A DNA stretch of 17,132 nucleotides from JBDKGV01 sp039798005 (GTDB taxonomy: Bacteria > Fibrobacterota > Fibrobacteria > UBA5070): positions 1 through 17,132 of the forward strand of contig JBDKGV010000056.1 of NCBI GenBank assembly GCA_039798005.1, given 5' to 3'. The first letter of the stretch is position 1; every line of letters begins with the position of its first letter. Below are positions 6,292-12,979 of this stretch, piece after piece. A program made the position numbers and the translations under genes. Below the pieces are notes generated by a model that was given only the letters and a program-made list of their open reading frames with translations, was not told the DNA's origin and made no database searches.

Positions 6292-8613
6292 ATGAACGCA
6301 TTCCGTATCGCCCTGCTGCTGCTCGCGCTGGTCTCCACGTCGTGGAGTGCCGATGCCGTCGATACCTTGGCGCAGCGCTTGCGCGACAGCCTGGTCTCCC
6401 CGGGGGTGAACGCATCCGTTCCCAAGTGGTTGGCGGCGCAGCTTCCCGACGGCACTTGGCCTGACATCGATTATGCGGACCATTCCCAGACGGGATGGAG
6501 TCCGGTGAACCACCCCACCCGGCTGCTTGCTTTCACGCAGGCCTGGGCCAAGCCCGGATCCAAGTACCAAGCGGCTGACAGCATCAAGGCGCGAGTGATC
6601 AAGGGGCTCGAGATCTATCTCGCAAAGAACCCGTACTCGACCAACTGGTGGTCCAACGAGATCGGGGAAGATCTTCCTTGGGGGCAGATCCTGGTGCTGC
6701 TGCGGGGGGCGGTGGCGGACTCGACGCTGGCGCGCTGGGCATTGCGGATCGATGGCAACTGGGCCATTTGGACCGGAGCGAACCTGAGCTGGGAGGGCAG
6801 TGCGCACATCTACCGGTGCATCGCCCGGAACGAACCGGCCGGGATCGACAGCGTGCTCCAGCGGATGCGTGAGCAGGTCGTGCTGGTGGACTCGGGGGAT
6901 GGCTTGCATCGCGACTTCTCCTTCTCGCAGCATTCGTCCAAGCGCGCCTTCCCGTACAACGGCGGCTACGGCGAGAGCTTCCTGGACGAGACGATCCGCT
7001 GGTGGGTGCTGGCCCAAGGGACGCGCTTTGCCTTCTCGCAGGCGCAGACGGCGCTGCTTGATTCGATGGTCCTGGAAGGAAGCCCCTGGATGCTCCACGC
7101 CGGCAAGTGGGATCCGACGATGCTGGGCCGAGGACTGGTGCGGCCGGGGACGCTCTCGGGCAAAGGGGGATTGAACCGGGCAGCGCTCAACCTGCGGCCC
7201 GGGGGCGGGGCAGGGGCCTTGGATTCCTTGCGCGCGTGGCTTGCGGGGACAGGCCCCTGGTACCGGAATCCCGACAAGGTATTCTGGACCTGCGGGTATT
7301 TGGCGCACCACGGTCCGGGCTGGATGAGTTCGGTGCGGGCGCCTCGGCGGAACGAGACGGCGACGGAGTTCGGCAACGGCGAGAATCTCAAGGGGTATTT
7401 CCTGGCTTACGGATCCAACTGGGTGCGAGTGCGCGGCGACGAGCGCGACCTCATCTGGCCGGTGTTCGATTGGGCCTCGGTGCCGGGCGTGACCAACGAT
7501 CGCATCGACAGCTTCCCCGGTGAGAACCTCAAGAACGTCTACATCTACGGAACGACAGATTTTGTCGGAGGGGTCTCGGATGGCTGGTCTTCATCCTTCG
7601 GCTATGACTATCAGGTCACGGCCGTGAAGGGCAAGAAAGCCTGGTTCCAGACGCCCGATGCCTTGGTGGCCCTTGGAGCAGGGCTTGCCTTTGACGTTCC
7701 TCGTCCCGTCTCCACCTCGATCGACCAGCGCTGGGCACGGGGGGCGGTGACGCTGGGAACCGGCTCCGGACGCACGCTGTTGAGCTCCGATTCACTGGCG
7801 ACCTCGGGCTTGGCTTGGCTCCACCACGATTCGGTGGGGATCTGGCTTGCGGTGCCGGAGAGCCTGACGGTCGGGGCGACCCTGAGGAAGGGGACCTGGA
7901 AGGCCGTCGACACGCAATACACCGACACGCTGGTGAAGGGGCAGGTCTTCTTCGCACGGGTGGAGCACGGTTCGAAGGCAAGTGCGGCAAGCTACGCCTA
8001 CGCCGTGGTGCCGGGAGTGTCGGCGGATTCAATGGCGCGCTGGGCGGCGCGCAAGCCGGTGAGCGTCGCCATGAATACGCCCCGCGTGCAGGCGATCCAG
8101 GAGGGATCTTGGCGGGGGATGGTCTTCCATGTCGCCGACACTGCCACCTTCGGGGACGGCATGAAGGTCGCGGTGGATCGCCCCTGCGTATTGATCCGCT
8201 CGGAGACGGCAGGCGGGGTGCTTTGGACGGCCGCGGCACCGGACCGGACGGTCGGGACTCTGAACCTTGCATGGACAGAAAATGGCAAATGGAAGGGAGC
8301 CAGCCTTGCGCTGCCGGCGGCGCCGCGGGCGGGTTCGGGCGTCAGCCATTTCTTGGGATCGACCTCGATGCGCAAGGTCTCCCCTTCCGGGAATCGCCCG
8401 GTCGTGGGCTTGGCTTGGAAAGCCGGGAAGCTGATGGTGGTCCGAACGGAGGTTGGGTTTCAGGCGGATCTTGTCGCGTCGAACGGACGGCTCACCGCGC
8501 ATTGGGGCGTGCTGCGACAAGGTGCCGTTCTGGAGGGGGCAAGGCCCGGGCAGCTCCTGCTTCTGCGCGGGAAGGACGGGGCCAGCGCAGTGGTCAGGGT
8601 GCCGGGCCGGTAG
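6292..8613 (+). CDS. Secreted polysaccharide lyase family 8 (chondroitin/hyaluronate/xanthan lyase type)
   Basis: A 773-residue exported protein with a signal peptide (about residues 1-19, MNAFRIALLLLALVSTSWS). The order fits PL8: an alpha/alpha barrel, then large beta-sandwich domains. Marker segments are N118-W-W in TNWWSNEIGEDLPWG, Asn164 in TGANLSWEG, His214 in FSFSQHSSKR, Tyr226 in NGGYGESF, Arg349 and Arg353 in SSVRAPRRNET and the NGENLKGYF motif at 362-370. Asn, His, Tyr and two Arg four apart are the catalytic set of PL8; the Asn-His distance (50) equals that of chondroitin AC lyase. PL8 enzymes cleave uronic-acid polysaccharides by beta-elimination; the substrate is not decidable. 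His to Tyr is 12 residues here instead of the usual 9. The last ~75 residues look like a T9SS-type tail (ASNGRLTAHW, then PGQLLLLRGKDG and VVRVPG). No sulfatase or unsaturated glucuronyl hydrolase gene adjoins it. Confidence 0.88.
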   Translation: MNAFRIALLLLALVSTSWSADAVDTLAQRLRDSLVSPGVNASVPKWLAAQLPDGTWPDIDYADHSQTGWSPVNHPTRLLAFTQAWAKPGSKYQAADSIKARVIKGLEIYLAKNPYSTNWWSNEIGEDLPWGQILVLLRGAVADSTLARWALRIDGNWAIWTGANLSWEGSAHIYRCIARNEPAGIDSVLQRMREQVVLVDSGDGLHRDFSFSQHSSKRAFPYNGGYGESFLDETIRWWVLAQGTRFAFSQAQTALLDSMVLEGSPWMLHAGKWDPTMLGRGLVRPGTLSGKGGLNRAALNLRPGGGAGALDSLRAWLAGTGPWYRNPDKVFWTCGYLAHHGPGWMSSVRAPRRNETATEFGNGENLKGYFLAYGSNWVRVRGDERDLIWPVFDWASVPGVTNDRIDSFPGENLKNVYIYGTTDFVGGVSDGWSSSFGYDYQVTAVKGKKAWFQTPDALVALGAGLAFDVPRPVSTSIDQRWARGAVTLGTGSGRTLLSSDSLATSGLAWLHHDSVGIWLAVPESLTVGATLRKGTWKAVDTQYTDTLVKGQVFFARVEHGSKASAASYAYAVVPGVSADSMARWAARKPVSVAMNTPRVQAIQEGSWRGMVFHVADTATFGDGMKVAVDRPCVLIRSETAGGVLWTAAAPDRTVGTLNLAWTENGKWKGASLALPAAPRAGSGVSHFLGSTSMRKVSPSGNRPVVGLAWKAGKLMVVRTEVGFQADLVASNGRLTAHWGVLRQGAVLEGARPGQLLLLRGKDGASAVVRVPGR
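7554..7566. repeat. GACA-N5-TGTC palindrome, site 1
   Basis: GACA-GATTT-TGTC inside the PL8 lyase coding region (codons for TTDFVG). It is one of six such sites in the window; see the finding on this motif. Confidence 0.45.
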
Positions 8614-8673
8614 CAGACGCCGCGGGGAAGTGCGCAGGTGTCGATGGGGACGGTTTGCTGCGCGATGCCCCTA

Positions 8674-10719
8674 TCAGGGGACGGCGATGCGGCCGGTCCA
8701 TTCTTGACCATTTCCGTGCAGCCTCGCGAGGAGGATGCCGGAGGGGATCGGGCAGGAAACGTGCCTTGTGCCGGGAGCGAAGGTCTGACGCAGCAGCAGG
8801 CGGCCTTCGGCGGTGTAAAGCTCGGCGGTGACAGATTCTGTCAAATTGGGAGTGAGAAGGGATATCCCGGTTCGGGTCGCCACGAACCGCCGTTCAAGCT
8901 TGGCTGCAGATTTTCCGAGGATGCCGGTCGAGGGCGTGTTGTCCCACTTGTAGAGTCCCCGTCCGATCATGCCGGCGTAGATGCCGGTGGAATCGATGTG
9001 GAAGGACGAGGCCACAAGTGTGGTGTCTTCGGCCTGCAGCCAATGGGTGCCTCCGTCCAGGCTGACCAGCGTGCGGTTGACTCGGCTGTTGAGGAACTCG
9101 TCGCGGATGCTGTTCACTGTCACGGCGACCGTGTCCCCATGGACGGCGAGGGCGGACTGCTCCAGGCTGCCCAAGGATCCGGGCAGCTCCACCTTGCGGA
9201 AGGTCTTGCCCGTGTCGTCGCTGCGGAAGAGGCCGCTGTCGCTTCCCACCCAGAGAGCCCTGCGTCCGGCTGCGAGCAGGTTGACGCCCCGGTGATGCGG
9301 GAGCAGATGGGTGGACCAGGCGCCGGTACCCGTGGGGCGCGAGACGAGGGCGATCAGGACCGAGTCGTGCCAGCTGCTGCGGGTCTGCCACAATCGGCCG
9401 CCGAACTCGAGGAATGCCTCCATGCTCCCGCTGAATTGGGGGATGGTGTCCGAAGCCGTCCAGCGGGTGCTGGTCCCCGTGGCCGACCACAGGTCCTTGC
9501 TGTTGCTGGCCCAGCGCTTCGTTGCCGTGCCGGTCACAAAGGTCTTGTTTTCCACATAGCCTTTCGCCTTGGGAGGGAGGGTGTCCTCGATCCATCCCGT
9601 CGGCGTCCTATGGGTCAGATTCCAGCCGTTGCCGTAGATCATGGTGCCGTTTGTCCAGAAGGTGTGTGCATCCGTGGAGCCTGGCTCAAGTTTCCAACCG
9701 GCTACGTCGTTGCTGCTCCAGACCCCGTAGTTTCCGATGCTGAACTTCTGTCCTTTCACGTGGAGCAGATCGTCTGACCAGAAGCCTGCTTCCGGCAGCA
9801 TGACGGTTTCCCAGGTGCGTCCGGAATCCGACGAAACGAGATTGCCTTCGCGCAGGCAGGTGAGCACCAGGCGGGTTCCCTGCATCGAGGTGTGAGCCAC
9901 ATATGGAGCGGAGCTCTGGATCAGGCGCAGGGATCCTGCGCTGGGATCGGCGAGGAACAGGCTGTCGCTCCGGCGGGTGACAAAGCCCAGGGGCGTCGGG
10001 AACAGGCTCCAGAAGCCGGCTTCCTTCCAAGCAAGGCTGTCCCAGGTGGCGCCGTTGTCCGCGCTGCGCACGAAGGCGCCGGACTTCAGGGCCCACACCG
10101 TGTCGTTGCGCAGGCTGGGGGTGAAGCTGCCGGAGGGCGAGGAGAGGACCTTGGTGAACTTGACGAAGTCGCGCGTCAGGCGGAGGTTGTAGCCCGTCGA
10201 GGCGTAATCGGAAAGCAGGAAACCGTTCCCGCTCCAATCAAGCGTGCCATCGAGATCCAAGGAATGAGGGGTACGGACCCATGGAGTGCGGGACGTGCGC
10301 CGCCAGAGTTCGGCGTCGGTGCCCATGCCGAGGAGGAACACCGTCACAGAATCTCCGATGGCCAGCGAGTAGCGTCCTCCGAGATGGCTTCCCGGGGCAA
10401 AGCCCTCGGACCAGTCCTGCCACGTATCGCCGCGATCGGTCGAACGGTAGAGCTTGCCGGTGGCGTAGATCGTGATCGTGTCGCCACGGCTTGCGCCGGT
10501 CATCGTGGTCGCGTGGCTGGGAAGTCCTGTGGCGCTGCGGCGCCAAGTCCTGCCCGAGTCATCGGAGAGCTTGGGGCCACCCGTGCCGAGGGCCACCAGC
10601 CGGGTTCCGACGTTCAGGACCTCGCTGTACATGTCGGTCGCTGGGCTGGCAACAGGGGACCAGGTCTGGGCGTGGATCAGGACGGGCAGCAGGAGGGCGG
10701 GAAGCAGGCGCGGGTGCAT
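8674..10719 (-). CDS. Secreted Asp-box (BNR/sortilin-like) beta-propeller protein with T9SS-like tail
   Basis: A 681-residue exported protein with a signal peptide (1-17, ending LIHA before QTW). It has at least six Asp-boxes of the pattern S-x-D-x-G-x-T-W: residues 52-59 (SDDSGRTW), 93-100 (STDRGDTW), 219-226 (SADNGATW), 296-303 (SSDSGRTW), 500-507 (SDDTGKTF) and 553-560 (SLDGGTHW). These mark turns between propeller blades, as in sialidase-like, Ycf48-like and VPS10-like proteins. No sialidase Arg triad or Tyr/Glu pair is evident, so it may bind rather than cleave. From about residue 602 a C-terminal domain reads VTAELYTAEGRLLL, then IPSGILLARLHGNG and a final strand RIAV, like a T9SS sorting tail. 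It converges on the PL8 gene with 60 bases between stops. No Shine-Dalgarno; a TATCAT box lies 7 bases before the ATG. Confidence 0.85.
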   Translation of the reverse strand: MHPRLLPALLLPVLIHAQTWSPVASPATDMYSEVLNVGTRLVALGTGGPKLSDDSGRTWRRSATGLPSHATTMTGASRGDTITIYATGKLYRSTDRGDTWQDWSEGFAPGSHLGGRYSLAIGDSVTVFLLGMGTDAELWRRTSRTPWVRTPHSLDLDGTLDWSGNGFLLSDYASTGYNLRLTRDFVKFTKVLSSPSGSFTPSLRNDTVWALKSGAFVRSADNGATWDSLAWKEAGFWSLFPTPLGFVTRRSDSLFLADPSAGSLRLIQSSAPYVAHTSMQGTRLVLTCLREGNLVSSDSGRTWETVMLPEAGFWSDDLLHVKGQKFSIGNYGVWSSNDVAGWKLEPGSTDAHTFWTNGTMIYGNGWNLTHRTPTGWIEDTLPPKAKGYVENKTFVTGTATKRWASNSKDLWSATGTSTRWTASDTIPQFSGSMEAFLEFGGRLWQTRSSWHDSVLIALVSRPTGTGAWSTHLLPHHRGVNLLAAGRRALWVGSDSGLFRSDDTGKTFRKVELPGSLGSLEQSALAVHGDTVAVTVNSIRDEFLNSRVNRTLVSLDGGTHWLQAEDTTLVASSFHIDSTGIYAGMIGRGLYKWDNTPSTGILGKSAAKLERRFVATRTGISLLTPNLTESVTAELYTAEGRLLLRQTFAPGTRHVSCPIPSGILLARLHGNGQEWTGRIAVP
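8830..8842. repeat. GACA-N5-TGTC palindrome, site 2
   Basis: GACA-GATTC-TGTC, extended by one base on each side to T...A, inside the tail-encoding part of the Asp-box gene. Its reverse complement TGACAGAATCTGTC is identical to site 4 at 12841-12854. Confidence 0.45.
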
Positions 10720-10726
10720 GCATGGA

Positions 10727-10732
10727 ATGATA
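10727..10732 (-). promoter_or_regulatory. Possible -10 box of the Asp-box protein gene
   Basis: The minus strand reads TATCAT (five of six to TATAAT) and ends 7 bases before the ATG at 10719. No Shine-Dalgarno intervenes and the -35 region is poor. The arrangement matches the leaderless pattern at oxyR. Confidence 0.35.
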
Positions 10733-10831
10733 ATTCAGATAGGAATGTCCGAAAGCATCGGTTCCGGCGTCTGACTCCTGCGGGCTGGAACTGCGGCTCT
10801 CAGGATTGCCTCTGTGGGCAAGGTGCGAAAC

Positions 10832-10850
10832 GGCAGGTACCTTTCCTGCC
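10832..10850 (+). promoter_or_regulatory. Hairpin abutting the start of the DinB-family gene
   Basis: GGCAGG (10832-10837) and CCTGCC (10845-10850) form a 6-bp stem with a 7-base loop directly before the ATG at 10851. No Shine-Dalgarno is visible between it and the start. It could affect ribosome access or be fortuitous in GC-rich DNA. Confidence 0.25.
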
Positions 10851-11399
10851 ATGTCTACCCCCGCCGAACTCGCTGTTCTTCCCATGCCCGATCCCACGGC
10901 CTTCAATGCCGCACGCGCTCTTGCCGCCATCGAAAGGATCGCCTCCCAGCCGGAGAAATTCAGGACCCTGCTCAAGGGCCTAGGTGCCGAGGCCTTTTCA
11001 CGCACCTACCGCGAGGGCGGTTGGGACGTGGGACAGATCGTTCATCACGTGGCCGACAGCCATCTGCACAGCTACCTGCGCTGCAAGTACGCGCTGTGCG
11101 AGACAAATCCTGTCATCCACCCTTACGAGGAGAACGACTGGGTCCTCACTCCCGACTGCGACCCGGAGGCCGTCGACGAGGCGCTTGCCCTGCTCGATGC
11201 GCTGCACCGCAAATGGACGCGTTTGTTCCGCGGACTGGACGAGGCGGGTTGGAGCCGCAGCTTCCATCATCCCGGATCGGGCAAGGACTACCGGCTTTAC
11301 CAGCAGGTCGAGATCTACGCCTGGCACGGCGACCGGCACCTGGCCCAGGCCGCGATGGCGCTGGGGAGGGATGCTTGGCTTGCCGCCGAAGAGCCTTGA
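10851..11399 (+). CDS. DinB/YfiT-like metal-dependent enzyme (bacillithiol S-transferase type)
   Basis: A 182-residue protein that matches Bacillus YfiT along its length: YREGGWDVGQIVHHVADSHLHS, NPVIHPYEENDW, a long helical middle and YAWHGDRHLAQ near the end. The metal-ligand pattern is His65/His66 in the VHHVADSH segment plus His159 and His163 in HGDRH, typical of the DinB four-helix bundle with a bound divalent metal. Family members act as thiol S-transferases or hydrolases; YfiT of B. subtilis (BstA) uses bacillithiol. Whether that thiol exists here cannot be seen. The ATG at 10851 gives family length; an upstream in-frame TTG at 10806 adds 15 unconserved residues. Divergent from the Asp-box gene (131 bases) and convergent with the lipoprotein gene (6 bases). 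Confidence 0.9.
   Translation: MSTPAELAVLPMPDPTAFNAARALAAIERIASQPEKFRTLLKGLGAEAFSRTYREGGWDVGQIVHHVADSHLHSYLRCKYALCETNPVIHPYEENDWVLTPDCDPEAVDEALALLDALHRKWTRLFRGLDEAGWSRSFHHPGSGKDYRLYQQVEIYAWHGDRHLAQAAMALGRDAWLAAEEP
11102..11114. repeat. GACA-N5-TGTC palindrome, site 3
   Basis: GACA-AATCC-TGTC inside the DinB-family gene, covering the codons for TNPV. Confidence 0.45.
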
Positions 11400-11405
11400 G
11401 GCGGA

Positions 11406-12554
11406 TCAATTTCCCGTCGGATCGTTCCAGACCTCTTCCGGAAGATCCTTGTCGGGATGGTAAGGTGCGTAGATGATTTTAGTGGAGGCGTAGGCCTCGG
11501 GGCGGACGTAAAATCGCTTGGATTCCTCGTCGCGGACGAGCGAATCTCCCTGTTGGATGAAGGGGCCGGGGTGCACGAGCGTCACGCGCCTTTGTCCCAC
11601 GACCAGGTCCGCGGTCAGAGTGCAGGTGCGGACTGTCGTGTCCTCGGACGGAGGGCAGTAGAACGGCAATTCGCTCCGCAGCGTCAGCCGATACTGGCCT
11701 GGTCGGGTACGTCGGATCGCCAGGACATCGGCCACCTCGTACGTATCCTGGCCCGTTGAGACTGTGAAGCGAATGCCGCGGCTTGTGGGAAACAGCGCGT
11801 AATGTCCGAATCCCCCGCGACAGGAAAAACCCATGATGTCCGAGCCGCTATCGATGTCGGCTCCATAGGCGGGGATCTCGCGCAGAAGCTCGTAACCGGG
11901 TATTGCCGCCTTGCGATCGGCGGGAACCAGATGGCTGCCGAAGAGGCGGAAGTTTCCACGGTTCGTGGAGCCTGAGAAGCCTACGGACAACCACTGGCCC
12001 CAGTCCTGATTCTGCTTGAAGAAGCGGGTTTCCATGGGAAGATCCCTTTCGGAATCGAAGTTGTGCGTTTCATCGAAGGCGCAGAGCGACCCCATCTGGC
12101 AGAGCGAAAAGCGCTCATCGGCCGCCCCCAGGAAGCCGGCATAGGCGTTCAGGAGTGTCGTGGATCCCTCGGACCCGCTCTCGCTCGCATGACTCCAGGT
12201 TTGCGCCTCGTCGTTGTGGCGCTCGTCAAGCTGCACATCGACCAGAGTGCCGCTATCCAGGGTGCAGAAGTAGCCGTAAGCCCAGCCGTCGCTTCGCGTG
12301 GTGTCCTTGTACACGTCTGCGGCCCGCACGGTCCGGTAGAGGAGATGGCCGGGTGTTCCTGGTCGGAAGCCCTGGAGCAGGCCGTTGCAACTGCGGCGCG
12401 GCACCGGAGCTGGGAAGGGGCTCGCGCCTTTCCTGGACGTGTCCGCGACGGTACGGCTCGTGTCTGCGACAGGGGAATCGGACTCCTGCTTGCGGCAGCC
12501 GCAGGGCAGGAACAGGAGCATGGCCAGCAGGGGCGCCAAGGACTTCAGGGGCAT
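11406..12554 (-). CDS. Lipoprotein of unknown function
   Basis: From the ATG at 12554 the product is 382 residues and starts MPLKSLAPLLAMLLFLPCGC, a lipoprotein-type signal ending at Cys20, though the lipobox (PCGC) is not canonical. A low-complexity linker with VADTSR twice follows, then a folded region of ~320 residues rich in aromatics, Asp and Gly, with several cysteines (in RSCNG, YFCTLD, LCQMGSLCAF, FSCRGG, YCPPS, RTCTL) suggesting extracytoplasmic disulfides. I recognise no family. In-frame ATGs at 12578 and 12620 would lengthen the N-terminus; none has a well-spaced Shine-Dalgarno, so the start is uncertain. The open frame continues upstream to 12806 but only through the family-1 repeat, which is not coding. 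It faces the DinB gene tail to tail. Confidence 0.65.
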   Translation of the reverse strand: MPLKSLAPLLAMLLFLPCGCRKQESDSPVADTSRTVADTSRKGASPFPAPVPRRSCNGLLQGFRPGTPGHLLYRTVRAADVYKDTTRSDGWAYGYFCTLDSGTLVDVQLDERHNDEAQTWSHASESGSEGSTTLLNAYAGFLGAADERFSLCQMGSLCAFDETHNFDSERDLPMETRFFKQNQDWGQWLSVGFSGSTNRGNFRLFGSHLVPADRKAAIPGYELLREIPAYGADIDSGSDIMGFSCRGGFGHYALFPTSRGIRFTVSTGQDTYEVADVLAIRRTRPGQYRLTLRSELPFYCPPSEDTTVRTCTLTADLVVGQRRVTLVHPGPFIQQGDSLVRDEESKRFYVRPEAYASTKIIYAPYHPDKDLPEEVWNDPTGN

Positions 12555-12648
12555 GTGCGACCAGAACAGTCCGTGCATGCGACGGAGTGTCCAACGGAAC
12601 TCTGGAGGAGACGGGAACATTCCTTCAAGGTAGCGAATGAAGCCGATC

Positions 12649-12820
12649 TGTGCGCCAGGGATGCCGGCCGACAGGCCCAAGACCCCGCAGGCTCCCGTCC
12701 AGTGGCGGAGTGGGGGCCGAGGAGGCTTGGCAGGCAGCTCGGTGCCGACCTTGGTGAAGGACGCCCCGACGGGGCGTCGCGATCGTTGAGGGCGGCAGGC
12801 GCCCAACGAAAAAGAGAACC
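12649..12820 (+). repeat. Mosaic intergenic repeat, family 1, copy B
   Basis: Same three blocks and orientation as 6114-6258: block 1 at 12649-12686, block 2 at 12721-12747, block 3 at 12791-12820. Here blocks 1 and 2 are 34 bases apart with no long palindrome, while blocks 2 and 3 are 43 bases apart and enclose the hairpin at 12760-12778. Copy A has the opposite arrangement. Block 3 runs into the left arm of the purH terminator. Confidence 0.8.
12760..12778. repeat. Hairpin cassette within repeat copy B
   Basis: GACGCCCC-GAC-GGGGCGTC, a perfect 8-bp stem with a 3-base loop, sits between blocks 2 and 3. It has the same size and loop length as the hairpin at 6076-6094 but a different stem sequence. 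Confidence 0.55.
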
Positions 12821-12833
12821 TTTGCAGGTTCCC
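12809..12833 (-). terminator. Intrinsic terminator of the purC-purH transcript
   Basis: Read on the minus strand, GGGAACC pairs with GGTTCTC (7 bp with one G-U) around the loop TGCAAA, and the right arm runs straight into five T residues. It lies ~146 bases after the purH stop with no gene between. Confidence 0.65.
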
Positions 12834-12841
12834 TTTGCTCT

Positions 12842-12854
12842 GACAGAATCTGTC
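12842..12854. repeat. GACA-N5-TGTC palindrome, site 4
   Basis: GACA-GAATC-TGTC in the non-coding DNA downstream of purH, 8 bases from the terminator stem. Confidence 0.45.
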
Positions 12855-12918
12855 CGTATCAGTTCACGACGGGAGCTTCGCGCGAGCGGGATGCAGACGA
12901 CTCGCCCCGATCCCCGAA

Positions 12919-12937
12919 GCTGTAGTGGAACTACAGC
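12919..12937 (-). other. Hairpin in the purH 3' untranslated region
   Basis: GCTGTAGT and ACTACAGC form a perfect 8-bp stem with a 3-base loop, ending 42 bases after the purH stop. No T-run follows, so a role in message stability is more likely than termination. Confidence 0.4.
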
Positions 12938-12979
12938 GAGCGGGTGAGGAAGAGGAGTATGCGCCCGCGCAGCCGAAGC

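Larger units (their letters stand above)
12555..12979. other. Intergenic region between the lipoprotein gene and purH
   Basis: These 425 bases hold, left to right, the upstream region of the lipoprotein gene (no clear promoter), repeat copy B (12649-12820), the purH terminator (12809-12833), a GACA-N5-TGTC palindrome (12842-12854), two copies of GCGAGCGGG (12882-12890 and 12936-12944) and an 8-bp hairpin (12919-12937). I see no gene. Confidence 0.6.

Noticed and set aside
8668..8680. CCCCT-ATC-AGGGG hairpin at the stop of the Asp-box gene as a bidirectional terminator
   Set aside because: The stem is only 5 bp, there is no T-run on either strand, and short GC stems are common by chance in this composition.
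12555..12806. N-terminal extension of the lipoprotein
   Set aside because: The extra codons run through repeat copy B, whose sequence also occurs after ahpF in a non-coding context; the lipoprotein signal begins at or near 12554.
6114..12820. CRISPR array or insertion sequence formed by the repeats
   Set aside because: There are only two main copies, 6.5 kb apart, with no regular spacers, no cas genes, no transposase and no target-site duplication visible.
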